From Butyrivibrio sp. INlla16 (GTDB taxonomy: Bacteria > Bacillota > Clostridia > Lachnospirales > Lachnospiraceae): a stretch of 64,000 nt of DNA. The position numbers were made by a program, and so were the translations under genes. Location: NCBI RefSeq assembly GCF_900104155.1, contig NZ_FMYB01000020.1, positions 1 to 64,000 on the forward strand. The letters run 5' to 3'. A model generated the notes under the pieces. The model did not search any database and was not told where the DNA came from. It worked only from the letters and a program-made list of their open reading frames with translations. Of this stretch, positions 15,562-24,172 are shown in pieces (the first letter of the stretch is position 1; each line of letters opens with the position of its first letter).

Positions 15562-17439
15562 TTGAAGGGGATTTTTTTCAAAAAGATTTGTAACACGGTA
15601 GTTGCTGTCAGCGTTATGGCGGCTGCCATAAATGTGAACATGGCGGATTCTTTATCCGTATGCGCACAGGAGGTGTCATCAGGGGATTCATTTGAGATAT
15701 CCGATAATTCTGATATGACGCAGATACCTGAGGCAGTGCAGATACCTGAAATAGTACAGGAACCTGAAACAGTTCAGGATACTGATCCTGCGACGCTGTC
15801 CGAGAAACCTGACGGAGCGTCCGAAGACAACGGTGAAGAGGCTGCGGAAATCTTTACAGTTCCCGAGCCCACACCGCTTTCCGAGACAGGTGAGAATGTG
15901 TCTTCTCTTACGGTGCAGGGTACACCTGATGCTACGTTTGTTTATGACGGAGCGGAGCATACTGTTACTGTGAGCCTTGCCGGATCGGCGAGTGATGAAC
16001 AGGGCAATAGCTACACCATAGCAGGTTCGGGCACAGCTGCAACAGTTACGGTTACAGCCAAAAATGTGAAGGACAGTAGCTTTACAATCACTGACCTCAC
16101 AGGGATCACCGTCACTAATAGCGCGGGCACGGTAATCACGCCGGCGTCGCTTACAGTTAATGCAGCTGTCATTACTAAGAAGGACGTCACGCTAAGGTCC
16201 ATGAATCTTTTGAAAACCTATGACGGGAAGCCTTTGGAAAACGGTGAAACACCTCTTGCTGAGGAGACCGGATGGGTCAGTGGAGAAGGGGCTTACTATT
16301 CCTTTACGGGCAGCAGGACCGCAATAGGAACCGGTATAAATGAGTTCACCATAACACCTAAAGACGGCACTGATTTTGATAACTACAATATTTCCAGAGT
16401 GTTCGGAGATATTTCGGTTGTAGAGAGAACTGAAGATCAGAAGTACATAATTACCGTTGAGGCCGGCAGCAGCACGGTGAAGTACAACGGCAGTCTGCAG
16501 AGCGTATCAGGGTATGTCCTTGAGGGCAGAAGCAGTTCCGATTTTCAGGTAAACGGGACAGGAGATCCGTCCCAGGTTATTACTGTTACTATAGGTGATT
16601 CGACTTTTAATGTGACAGGAATTGCAGCATCCGCTGCAGGTAAGAACGCCGGAGAGTATTCAGTGGATATCACCGGCTCACCTGTTGTAAGGGATGCGGA
16701 AGGCAATGATGTAACAAGCCAGTTCCGATTCGAGTTTAAGCCCGGAAAGTTCACCATAGAGAAAAGGTATGTGGTACTTACTTCTGCAAGTGCAAAGAAA
16801 AAGTACAATAATAAGACATTAAAGAAGCACAAGGTTACTGTATCGGGTGACGGTTTTGCAGAGGGCGAAGGCGCAACCTATGAGTTTACCGGTAAGCAGA
16901 AGGAAATAGGCGAGAGTTACAACTACTTTACTTATAAGCTTAATGACGGCACGCTTGCCGATAATTATGACATAGAAAAGGTTCCCGGAGTTCTGAAGGT
17001 TAAAAAGCCCGATGATGTGGCTATAAACGAGGAACCTAAGTATTACGATGACGATGATAACGACAGTACTTCTTCCGAAGATACAAGTAGTTCGGGGGAG
17101 GCGCAGAATACTGCAAGTAATGCACAAAGCGCTCCTGCAAGTGGACAGAGTGCATCAGGCGAGCAGGCCGGGGCAAATATAAATCCTGCTGAAGCTGCTC
17201 CCGCGGATACCGCTAATGCGGGTGTGAACGACCCGAATGTTCTAGGAGCTAAGAGAGGCTCGGTAACTGTCGATATCGCCAATCCCACAAATACCGGGAA
17301 TAAGAAGAACGTTCTTGGAGCAAGAAGAGGCGCCACGGACGACAGCACCGGTATGGAAAGGCATATAATAGTATTTGCAGCTGCGGTTGTACTGATGGCA
17401 GCTCTAAAAATAAAAAGGGACAAGAGACTTAAAAAATGA
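15562..17439 (+). CDS. Surface protein with MBG/YDG-like beta repeats and C-terminal membrane anchor
   Basis: A 625-residue exported protein; TTG 15562 lies 8 bp after AGAGGG. The signal peptide is about residues 1-34, ending near SVCAQE. A Pro/Glu/Val-rich linker (about 50-110) precedes three or four beta modules of about 85-100 residues. These carry TYDGKPLENG and KKYNNKTLKK type starts and FTGSRTAIGTGINEF or FTGKQKEIGESYNYF turns, typical of MBG/YDG adhesin-like domains. After a Ser/Ala-rich spacer there are two copies of NVLGA(K/R)RG (about 555 and 583). A hydrophobic helix and basic tail (IKRDKRLKK) end the protein. There is no LPxTG motif. The function is likely surface structure or adhesion. 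Confidence 0.75.
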   Translation: MKGIFFKKICNTVVAVSVMAAAINVNMADSLSVCAQEVSSGDSFEISDNSDMTQIPEAVQIPEIVQEPETVQDTDPATLSEKPDGASEDNGEEAAEIFTVPEPTPLSETGENVSSLTVQGTPDATFVYDGAEHTVTVSLAGSASDEQGNSYTIAGSGTAATVTVTAKNVKDSSFTITDLTGITVTNSAGTVITPASLTVNAAVITKKDVTLRSMNLLKTYDGKPLENGETPLAEETGWVSGEGAYYSFTGSRTAIGTGINEFTITPKDGTDFDNYNISRVFGDISVVERTEDQKYIITVEAGSSTVKYNGSLQSVSGYVLEGRSSSDFQVNGTGDPSQVITVTIGDSTFNVTGIAASAAGKNAGEYSVDITGSPVVRDAEGNDVTSQFRFEFKPGKFTIEKRYVVLTSASAKKKYNNKTLKKHKVTVSGDGFAEGEGATYEFTGKQKEIGESYNYFTYKLNDGTLADNYDIEKVPGVLKVKKPDDVAINEEPKYYDDDDNDSTSSEDTSSSGEAQNTASNAQSAPASGQSASGEQAGANINPAEAAPADTANAGVNDPNVLGAKRGSVTVDIANPTNTGNKKNVLGARRGATDDSTGMERHIIVFAAAVVLMAALKIKRDKRLKK

Positions 17440-17897
17440 CTGATTCAGAATCACGTATTTATGGAAAAAATTTAATCTGTGTATGTGTCAATGAGGCATC
17501 CGAGAGAGATATAAACGGAGTTCTATGGACACCCTACGAGGAGGAACCGCTCACTTTTAACAGCGGCTATGAGATGGTCATGCTGATGGACAGGCTCTAT
17601 GATAACTGGGATTTTCCTCAGCGCACGACCTCCTACAGAACCTTCGGACAGAAGGATAAGACGAGGGATTATCACAATCCCAATTCTATAAGAAAGAGAG
17701 AGCCGATAAGAAGCCTTAAGACCTACAGAGGTGAGAAGGCAACATTCCTTGTACAGGTGAAATTCAGGCAGAACAGTTCCTGGCAGGGGCAGGTACTTTG
17801 GTCTGAGAAGAAAAAGACTGTACATTTCAGAAGTACGCTCGAGCTGCTTAAACTTATGAACAGCGCACTTGAGCAGGGCAATTTATCAGAAGAGTAA
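17436..17897 (+). CDS. Conserved-looking small protein of unknown function
   Basis: A 153-residue soluble protein starting with an ATGA overlap onto the stop of the surface-protein gene, so the two are translationally coupled. It has no signal peptide. Notable segments are NGVLWTPYEEEPLTFNSGYEMVM-type sequence in the first third, an Arg-rich middle (RTTSYRTFG, NSIRKREPIRSL) and VQVKFRQNSSWQGQVLW followed by VHFRSTLELLKLMN. The RQNSSWQG...FRST.ELL.L layout resembles small proteins seen next to cell-surface genes in Lachnospiraceae, but I cannot name a family. A terminator-like hairpin follows. Confidence 0.6.
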   Translation: MTDSESRIYGKNLICVCVNEASERDINGVLWTPYEEEPLTFNSGYEMVMLMDRLYDNWDFPQRTTSYRTFGQKDKTRDYHNPNSIRKREPIRSLKTYRGEKATFLVQVKFRQNSSWQGQVLWSEKKKTVHFRSTLELLKLMNSALEQGNLSEE

Positions 17898-17902
17898 TGA
17901 AA

Positions 17903-17936
17903 AAAGTCCGGGAGGCTGTTGCTTTTCGGACTTTCT
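17903..17936 (+). terminator. Terminator-like hairpin before nth
   Basis: AAAGTCCG (17903-17910) pairs with CGGACTTT (17927-17934) and is followed by CTTGTG rather than a pure T run. It is a plausible weak terminator of the surface-protein pair. Confidence 0.5.
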
Positions 17937-17963
17937 TGTGCATACCCTTTTAGCAGGTTTGAT

Positions 17964-18599
17964 ATGAATAAAAAACAGTTGGCACTTGAGGTCATAGAGA
18001 GACTGAAAAAAGAATATCCCGATGCGGACTGCACCCTTGATTACAGCGAAGCCTGGCAGCTTCTTGTGAGCGTAAGGCTTGCTGCGCAGTGTACAGATGC
18101 CAGAGTCGATCAGACTACACCTCTTTTATATGCAAAATTCCCGACAGTGGAGGCTCTTGCAGCTGCGGATCCTGATGAGATAGAAGAGATAGTTCGTCCC
18201 TGCGGACTCGGCAAGTCCAAGGCGAGGGATATCAGTGCGTGTATGAAGGTTCTTCACGAGAAGTATAACGACAACGTGCCGGACAATATGGAGGAGCTTC
18301 TTGCACTTCCCGGAGTAGGCAGAAAGAGTGCTAACCTTGTGCTCGGAGATGTTTTCGGAAAACCGGCGATTGTCACGGATACTCATTGCATAAGGCTTTC
18401 CAACATGATAGGCCTGGTGAATGACATAAAGGATCCTGCCAAGGTTGAGAAAGAACTGTGGAAAATCGTACCTCCCGAAGAGGGCAACAGCCTTTGCCAC
18501 AGATTTGTTTGGCACGGAAGGGCAGTCTGCATTGCCAGAAGACCGCAGTGTACATCCTGTTGTCTTAAGGATATCTGTAAATACGGAAAAAAGATTTAG
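17964..18599 (+). CDS. nth: Endonuclease III
   Basis: A bifunctional DNA glycosylase/AP lyase for oxidised pyrimidines, 211 residues as in the family. The helix-hairpin-helix LPGVGRKSANLVL supplies the catalytic lysine, and IVTDTHCIRLSN holds the catalytic aspartate. The C-terminal cluster C-x6-C-x2-C-x5-C (CIARRPQCTSCCLKDIC) binds the 4Fe-4S cluster. ATG 17964 has AGCAGG upstream; the longer frame from 17919 overlaps the preceding hairpin and adds residues not seen in the family. The next gene, for a CmpB-like membrane protein, follows after 11 bp. Confidence 0.96.
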   Translation: MNKKQLALEVIERLKKEYPDADCTLDYSEAWQLLVSVRLAAQCTDARVDQTTPLLYAKFPTVEALAAADPDEIEEIVRPCGLGKSKARDISACMKVLHEKYNDNVPDNMEELLALPGVGRKSANLVLGDVFGKPAIVTDTHCIRLSNMIGLVNDIKDPAKVEKELWKIVPPEEGNSLCHRFVWHGRAVCIARRPQCTSCCLKDICKYGKKI

Positions 18600-18610
18600 G
18601 AGCATGATTT

Positions 18611-19438
18611 ATGCTGATAAGTAAGCTATTTATTGAGTTTATGATATACAGCTTCGTTGGATGGATATATGAGTGTATCTACTGCACAGTCAAGGAAGGA
18701 CACTGGAGAAACAGAGGGTTTCTCTTTGGGCCCTTGTGTCCGATTTATGGTACAGGTGCTGTAGCGTGTGAAGTGGTATTCGGGTATCTTCCCTTTTTCA
18801 GAGGAATACCCTACAACATGATCCCTCTCTGGAAAATATTCGTGATCTGCGCACTTGGAAGTGTCGTGCTTGAATACAGCACATCATATTTTCTCGAGAA
18901 GAGATTCCACGCAGTCTGGTGGGAATACAATGATATTCCGCTCAACATCAACGGACGTGTATGCGTTCCGGCGACCCTGGGCTTTGGAGTAGCCGGAATA
19001 CTTGTTACAAGATTTGTTCTTCCGTTTTCGGAAAACATAAAGGCTATGATTCATCCATTTGTTGCAGAGATTGTGGCGCTTTTACTTATGGCTTATCTTG
19101 CGGCGGACCTTGTGCTTACGGTTTCGAGTTTGATACATCTTTTGGATATCGTAGAAGGCGCTATGGCTCAGTTTGATGATAAGATGGAGGGTGTCTATAT
19201 GACTGCGGCATCAACTCCCGCCAAGGCCAAGGAAGCAATATCTATGGTTCCACAAAGAGCGATGGAAGCTATTTCCACAGCGGCAGAATCGTTGGACTTC
19301 AGACAGAAGTATCTGCTTAACAATATTAAGAATTTCAGGTTCAAGAGACCGGTACTTCGCGGCGGAAAGAGCCTCAATACAGAAAGAATGTCAGAGTTCT
19401 ATAAAGGACTTCAGGATAGAATAAGAACAGGAAAATAA
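18611..19438 (+). CDS. Putative ABC-transporter type IV (CmpB-like) membrane protein
   Basis: A 275-residue protein whose first 190 residues form four or five membrane segments with the family pattern FMIYSFVGWIYECIYCTVKE, RGFLFGPLCPIYGTGA and VLEYSTSYFLEK. This is the PF06541 group, called putative ABC transporters although no ATPase partner is evident. The remaining 85 residues are a charged cytoplasmic tail (KYLLNNIKNFRFKRPVLRGG). It sits 11 bp after nth and 14 bp before the aminopeptidase, so it is probably in the same transcript. The substrate is unknown. Confidence 0.85.
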   Translation: MLISKLFIEFMIYSFVGWIYECIYCTVKEGHWRNRGFLFGPLCPIYGTGAVACEVVFGYLPFFRGIPYNMIPLWKIFVICALGSVVLEYSTSYFLEKRFHAVWWEYNDIPLNINGRVCVPATLGFGVAGILVTRFVLPFSENIKAMIHPFVAEIVALLLMAYLAADLVLTVSSLIHLLDIVEGAMAQFDDKMEGVYMTAASTPAKAKEAISMVPQRAMEAISTAAESLDFRQKYLLNNIKNFRFKRPVLRGGKSLNTERMSEFYKGLQDRIRTGK

Positions 19439-19452
19439 GAAGGTAGTAAGTT

Positions 19453-20739
19453 ATGAAAAAAACAGTAAAAGGATTGACGGATTTTATTAAGAAAAGTCCC
19501 ACCGCTTTTCATGCGGTAGCAGAGCTCAAGGAGAGACTTCTCTCAGACGGTTTTACTGAGCTGTCCGAGAATGAAAAGTGGAAGCTTAAAAAAGGCGGAA
19601 AATATTTTGTGACAAGAAGCGAATCTTCCATTATTTCATTCAAACTTCCAAAGAGCGATTACAAGGGCTTTTACATGATCGCAAGTCACAGCGATTCACC
19701 CTCCTTCAAAATCAAGGAGAATCCCGAGATCGATGCAGTCGGAGCTTATGTAACTCTCAATGTTGAAAAGTATGGCGGAATGCTCTGTGCACCCTGGTTT
19801 GACAGACCGCTCTCCGTTGCTGGAAGAGTTATGGTAAGAAAATCTGCAGGTTCCATAGGCGTGGAATCAAAGCTTGTGAATGTTGATAGGGATCTTGTGA
19901 TGCTTCCTTCTCTTGCAATCCACATGGACAGAGAAGCAAACGATGGTCACAAATTCAATGCACAAAAGGACATGCTTCCGATTTTCGGAGATGAAAAGAG
20001 CAAGGACAAGTTCATGTCTGTTATTGCAAAGGCAGCAGGCGTTAAGGAGAATGATATCGTATCGCATGACCTTTTCCTCTATAACAGAGTAGAACCCAGT
20101 GTCTGGGGAGCTTCCGAAGAATATGTGTCAGCCGGAAGACTTGATGACCTTGAGTGCTGTTATGGTTCTTTTGAAGGATTTATGAGCGCTGAGAACAAAA
20201 AGAATGTTATAATGCATGTTGTATTTGATAACGAGGAGGTTGGAAGTACCACAAGACAAGGTGCAGCTTCCACATTCCTTAAGGATACTCTTGAAAGGAT
20301 AAATGACAGCTTTTCAAAGACAAGAGAGGATTATCTTGTTTCTATAGCAAACAGCTTCATGGTATCTGCGGACAACGCGCATGCGGTTCATCCCAATTAT
20401 GCGGAGAAAGCGGATCCGGTCAACAGACCTCAGATGAACAAGGGCATCGTAATTAAGTACAATGCAAATCAGAAGTATACAACGGATGCGGTATCGGGAG
20501 CTATCTGTAAGATGGTTTGCGAAAAGGCAAAGGTTCCTTATCAGACCTTTACCAACAGATCCGATGTGGCAGGAGGTTCAACTCTCGGCAATATTTCGGG
20601 TACACAGGTTGCGGTTAGAACAGTGGATATAGGTATGGCGCAGCTAGCTATGCATTCTCCCTATGAGACGGCAGGCGTACTTGATGTGGATTACCTCATT
20701 GGATTTTCAAGGACATTTTTTGAGAACGGAGATTTTTAA
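19453..20739 (+). CDS. apeB: M18 family aminopeptidase
   Basis: A zinc-dependent cytoplasmic aminopeptidase that removes N-terminal residues, often acidic ones, from peptides. The 428 residues match the usual family length. Metal-ligand segments are in order: MIASHSDSPSFKIKENPEI, SAGRLDDLECCYGSF, VVFDNEEVGSTTRQGAAS with the Glu pair, and MAQLAMHSPYETAG with the last His. The substrate-loop histidine region is DNAHAVHPNYAEKADP. Start ATG 19453 follows AGAAGG. The SseB-like gene overlaps its stop codon (TAATG). Confidence 0.93.
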   Translation: MKKTVKGLTDFIKKSPTAFHAVAELKERLLSDGFTELSENEKWKLKKGGKYFVTRSESSIISFKLPKSDYKGFYMIASHSDSPSFKIKENPEIDAVGAYVTLNVEKYGGMLCAPWFDRPLSVAGRVMVRKSAGSIGVESKLVNVDRDLVMLPSLAIHMDREANDGHKFNAQKDMLPIFGDEKSKDKFMSVIAKAAGVKENDIVSHDLFLYNRVEPSVWGASEEYVSAGRLDDLECCYGSFEGFMSAENKKNVIMHVVFDNEEVGSTTRQGAASTFLKDTLERINDSFSKTREDYLVSIANSFMVSADNAHAVHPNYAEKADPVNRPQMNKGIVIKYNANQKYTTDAVSGAICKMVCEKAKVPYQTFTNRSDVAGGSTLGNISGTQVAVRTVDIGMAQLAMHSPYETAGVLDVDYLIGFSRTFFENGDF

Positions 20740-22031
20740 TGGGCATTTTTAATTTTTTAGGTGGTAAGAAAAATAAAGAAGAGGAAGAGGCACTCTTAGA
20801 GCAGCAGGAAGCTGAGAGAAAAGAGCAGGCGATTTCCGAGCTTAAGGAAAAGCATAAGGAGCTCGGATGGCCGACTCCCGGAAAGCTCAATCCCGTAAAG
20901 ACAGAGGGAATGGAAGAGGTTTCCTTCGAGGATCCTCTTACCGATGAGCGAAAGGATGAGATCGGAGAGCTTGTATATGAAGAGGATTTAAATCCCGAGA
21001 CCATAAAGTTTTTCTCTCTTCAGGAGCTTTTGTTCCTTCTGACTGTGCAGGAGAAATTCAATAAGGTCGCTCCCCTTCCGGGCTACGAAGCTAATCACAG
21101 GAAGGTTTACAACGAGATACTCGGAAGAGTTCGCGATGCGAGAACTCTGTATGTTCTTTTTGATAAGACTACAGGCTATCCCTTCATCGATCACGGATAC
21201 ATAAATATCTATTCAAGTGAAGAGTACGCTGAGGAAGCTGTAAAAGTATTTGCAAAGCAGTTCAGACAGCTAGCCGTTCGTCCCTGCAAGGCAGACAATG
21301 AAGCCGAGTCAGCCAGTGAGAGAAGAACCTTCTTCGATTATCTGTACTATCTCGGAATCGAGAATTTCATCGTGGATAACGGATATTACAGAGCACACTT
21401 TAAGAGAAACGAGATCGTTGCAGCACCCGATGACTGGGGCGGAAACGGTGACAAATCACCCAAGAACCCTGCGCTTGTATTTGCAATCCTCGATTTCCTC
21501 GGAGAGGCGAGATGGCCCGTTAAGTATGAAAAGAGAGAAGAAGTGCTTAAGGTCAAGGAGATGCGCATGGCAACTGCTGCACAGGCTGCCAAGTATATCG
21601 TTCCCATGCAGCATGAGGGACCTGTCGAGGTGCTTGATGACGGAAGATTCAAGTTTACCGCAGACACCAAGATTCGTTTCCCTGAGATCAAGAGTACTGA
21701 TGAAAAGCACTTCCTTCCGGTTTTCACTGACGGAATCGAGTTTTCAAAGATGTTCAGAAACACCGAATACAGAGGAGCTGTATTTGGGTTTGCAGATATT
21801 CTCAAGTTTGTGGGAGATAAGGCCGGAGTTATTATCAATCCCGCCGGCGAGAAGATAATGATCCCGAGAGAGAGAATGCTTGCGCTTCACCTTGTGGGCC
21901 AGGCTGCAGAAGCTAAGAAGGGCGGCAGTAAGCCCGCAAAGAAAAAGCTTTCCGAGACAGAGGCAGCTATCCAGTCTGCTATGAGCGGAAAGGGAATAGC
22001 TTCGAAAAACACTGACGAAGAGCAAGACTAA
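20739..22031 (+). CDS. SseB-domain-like protein
   Basis: A 430-residue soluble protein whose ATG overlaps the previous stop by one base, so translation is coupled to the aminopeptidase. The N-terminal 30 residues are a Gly/Lys/Glu-rich helix (GGKKNKEEEEALLEQQEAER). A middle domain (about 75-250) contains the sequence LYVLFDKTTGYPFIDHGYIN. The C-terminal part (about 275-395) has FLPVFTDGIEFSKMF and FGFADILKFVGDKAGVIINP, the pattern of SseB family domains. A Lys/Ala-rich tail ends it. SseB-like domains occur in secretion-associated and many uncharacterised proteins. I cannot give a specific role. Confidence 0.65.
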   Translation: MGIFNFLGGKKNKEEEEALLEQQEAERKEQAISELKEKHKELGWPTPGKLNPVKTEGMEEVSFEDPLTDERKDEIGELVYEEDLNPETIKFFSLQELLFLLTVQEKFNKVAPLPGYEANHRKVYNEILGRVRDARTLYVLFDKTTGYPFIDHGYINIYSSEEYAEEAVKVFAKQFRQLAVRPCKADNEAESASERRTFFDYLYYLGIENFIVDNGYYRAHFKRNEIVAAPDDWGGNGDKSPKNPALVFAILDFLGEARWPVKYEKREEVLKVKEMRMATAAQAAKYIVPMQHEGPVEVLDDGRFKFTADTKIRFPEIKSTDEKHFLPVFTDGIEFSKMFRNTEYRGAVFGFADILKFVGDKAGVIINPAGEKIMIPRERMLALHLVGQAAEAKKGGSKPAKKKLSETEAAIQSAMSGKGIASKNTDEEQD

Positions 22032-22034
22032 TAT

Positions 22035-22049
22035 GTACCTTGAAGGTAC
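22035..22049. promoter_or_regulatory. Perfect palindrome, possible operator
   Basis: GTACCTT and AAGGTAC flank a single G just downstream of the SseB-like gene and about 65 bp before the CheX-like start. There is no T run, so an operator is more likely than a terminator. The regulator is unknown. Confidence 0.35.
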
Positions 22050-22113
22050 GAATTGTGGTATCATGTATATAACTTAATTTTGCTTGATTCTTTACAGAAC
22101 ATGGAGGGGTGTT

Positions 22114-23001
22114 ATGTTTGATCGAATCATGGGAAAATATCTGCTTGAGAAGGGCAGACTTACCAAAGAGCAGTTGTCTGCAGTTTACCAGATTCATGAG
22201 TCAAAGCGAGCAAAGCTCGGGGTTATAGCAGTAAGTGAGAAACTTATGACTGTTGCTCAGGCTGAGGAGATTAACGCTCTTCAGGCGACAATGGATAAAC
22301 GTTTTGGTGATCTTGCGGTGGAGAGAGGTTATCTGACCGAGATGCAGCTTGGATATCTTCTTTCTCTTCAGGGTAACGAGTTTCTTACCTTCACGTCGGC
22401 GATTGTGGAGAAAGGGCATATGACGCTTGAGGATGTTGATGCTATTTTGAAAGAGTATCAGCAGGAAAAGCAGATGTCGGATGAACAGATGACAGCGCTT
22501 AAGAATTGTGATGTCGATTTCATTGTACCGATTTTTACAGGTACGGATGATACCGAATATAATGATATTTTCAGATATGGAATAAAGAATATCTACAGAC
22601 TTGTGGATGCTCATCTTGCAATAGATAATGCATATACTGCCGGGAATGTTAAGGGTGAGTGTATTGCTTACCAGGTATTCTCCGGCGATATCAGTGCTAC
22701 GGTGGCGCTTGTCGGGAAAAATGAGGAACTTCAGAAAATGGCGAAGGGCTATACCAAGGAGGAATTCATTGAGACCGAGGAAGATGCGCTTGATGCAATG
22801 TGTGAGCTGATCAATTGTATAAATGGTTTGTATGCTACCGACAGAAGTAAAAAGGGCAAGAAGATTGATCTCGATCCGCCTTACTTTATAACAAAGTTTG
22901 GTGAGATTGCGGGAGACCAGGTCAGAGTTATGCCGGTTTACTGCTGCGGTGCACAGGGACTTCTTGTTGTTGCGTTAGGCGGTAATGTTACTGTTAAGTA
23001 A
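22114..23001 (+). CDS. MshEN-like plus CheX-like chemotaxis phosphatase protein
   Basis: A 295-residue cytoplasmic protein. The N-terminal 120 residues contain repeated short helical units (MGKYLLEKGRLTKEQLSAV, FGDLAVERGYLTEMQLGYLL), like the MshEN/GspE N-domains that in other proteins bind cyclic-di-GMP. The C-terminal half resembles CheX: AHLAIDNAYTAG, then EEDALDAMCELINCINGLYA with the E-x2-N phosphatase motif (E-L-I-N), and a final GAQGLLVVALGG. The next gene is a CheY, which such a phosphatase would dephosphorylate. ATG 22114 follows GGAGGGG by 5 bp; the longer frame from 22084 contains that ribosome site. Confidence 0.72.
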   Translation: MFDRIMGKYLLEKGRLTKEQLSAVYQIHESKRAKLGVIAVSEKLMTVAQAEEINALQATMDKRFGDLAVERGYLTEMQLGYLLSLQGNEFLTFTSAIVEKGHMTLEDVDAILKEYQQEKQMSDEQMTALKNCDVDFIVPIFTGTDDTEYNDIFRYGIKNIYRLVDAHLAIDNAYTAGNVKGECIAYQVFSGDISATVALVGKNEELQKMAKGYTKEEFIETEEDALDAMCELINCINGLYATDRSKKGKKIDLDPPYFITKFGEIAGDQVRVMPVYCCGAQGLLVVALGGNVTVK

Positions 23002-23023
23002 TGTTTTATAGAGGAGAGGGGCC

Positions 23024-23386
23024 ATGGCAAACATTCTTATAGTTGATGATTCCAGAACATCCAGACGTGTTTTAAAGGATATGCTTGAGAGAAACGGGCA
23101 TGTTGTTGTTGCTGAAGCTACGAATGGGCAGGAAGGGTTTAACGACTACGGCAAATACAATCCCGACATTGTTACGATGGATATTACCATGCCGGTTATG
23201 GATGGTATTGAGGGCTTGAAGCTGATCCACAAGTCATACCCGGATGCAAAGGTTGTTATGATTACTGCCGCAGGGCAGAATGAAAAGGTCAAAGAGTCGC
23301 TGGAGAATGGCGCAATTGAGTTTATCACCAAACCTCTTGATGAGGATAAGGTGATCGCAGCGATTGATAAAGTGATGAAAAAATAA
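23024..23386 (+). CDS. cheY: Single-domain CheY-like response regulator
   Basis: A 120-residue receiver without an output domain. The acidic pair is D8-D9 and the phosphorylated aspartate is D53 in TMDITMPVMDG. The switch Thr lies in VMITAAGQ and the conserved Lys in FITKPLDED. The DDSRTSRRVLKDML start is typical of Firmicute CheY proteins, which carry the chemotaxis signal from CheA to the flagellar switch. It lies 22 bp after the CheX-like gene with GAGGAGAGGGG upstream, so the two form a phosphorylation and dephosphorylation pair. A different receiver role cannot be excluded. Confidence 0.88.
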   Translation: MANILIVDDSRTSRRVLKDMLERNGHVVVAEATNGQEGFNDYGKYNPDIVTMDITMPVMDGIEGLKLIHKSYPDAKVVMITAAGQNEKVKESLENGAIEFITKPLDEDKVIAAIDKVMKK

Positions 23387-23418
23387 TTGCTTTAGATCAA
23401 TACCGGAAATGAGGAATT

Positions 23419-24171
23419 ATGTTTAATGATATTAAGATAGGTCCTGTTACATTACATATGTACGGCCTTATGATAGCTGTAGGATTTCTTGCAGCGCTCA
23501 TGATTGTACTGAAAAGGGGAAAAAAGAAGGGCCTGTCTGAGGATATCATTTATGGTATTTTCTACTGCGCAATTATCGGAGGCCTGCTTGGATGCAGGCT
23601 TCTGTTTTATATTGTGGAATTCCCGAATATACTCAAAAATCCTTCTATACTATGGGATTTTGCAAACGGCTATGTCGTATACGGAGGAATAATCGGAGGA
23701 ACCCTAACCAGCCTTATCTATGTGAAAACAAGGCACGAGGAATTCTTAAGATACTTTGATGTGGTAATGCCGGCTGTTGCGATTGCACAGGGCTTTGGAA
23801 GAATCGGATGCTTCTGCGCTGGCTGCTGCTATGGCGCAGAGACCACAAGTCCTTTTCATGTAGTATTTACACACTCGGACTTTGCACCCAACGGAGTACA
23901 GCTGATTCCTACACAGCTTATGTCCTCTGCCGGCGATTTCCTTATAGGTCTTTTCCTTATATGGTATTCCGGCAAGACTGATGTAAAGGGAAGAACGGCA
24001 TCGATGTACCTTATCCTTTACGGTGTCGGAAGATTTATCATCGAATTTTTCCGCGCAGATTACAGAGGAAGTCTTGGAGTATTTTCAACCTCCCAGATTA
24101 TCTCCTTCGTAATCGTTGCGATTGGAGCAGGCATGTATACCCTCGCTCCCAAACTGGAGATGCGGTTTTAA
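23419..24171 (+). CDS. lgt: Prolipoprotein diacylglyceryl transferase
   Basis: Lgt attaches diacylglycerol to the lipobox cysteine of prelipoproteins at the membrane. The 250-residue protein has about seven membrane segments. The signature GRIGCFCAGCCYG replaces the more usual GRxGNFxNxExxG, a variation common in Clostridia. The N-terminal LHMYGLMIAVGFLAAL carries the conserved histidine/tyrosine region, and LYGVGRFIIEFFRAD the C-terminal arginine. ATG 23419 has GAGGAA upstream. It ends 1 bp before the convergent SDR reductase gene, leaving no room for a terminator. Confidence 0.93.
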   Translation: MFNDIKIGPVTLHMYGLMIAVGFLAALMIVLKRGKKKGLSEDIIYGIFYCAIIGGLLGCRLLFYIVEFPNILKNPSILWDFANGYVVYGGIIGGTLTSLIYVKTRHEEFLRYFDVVMPAVAIAQGFGRIGCFCAGCCYGAETTSPFHVVFTHSDFAPNGVQLIPTQLMSSAGDFLIGLFLIWYSGKTDVKGRTASMYLILYGVGRFIIEFFRADYRGSLGVFSTSQIISFVIVAIGAGMYTLAPKLEMRF

Positions 24172-24172
24172 A

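Noticed and set aside
17224-17439. Classical LPxTG sortase anchor on the surface protein
   Set aside because: No LPxTG-like pentapeptide is present before the C-terminal helix.
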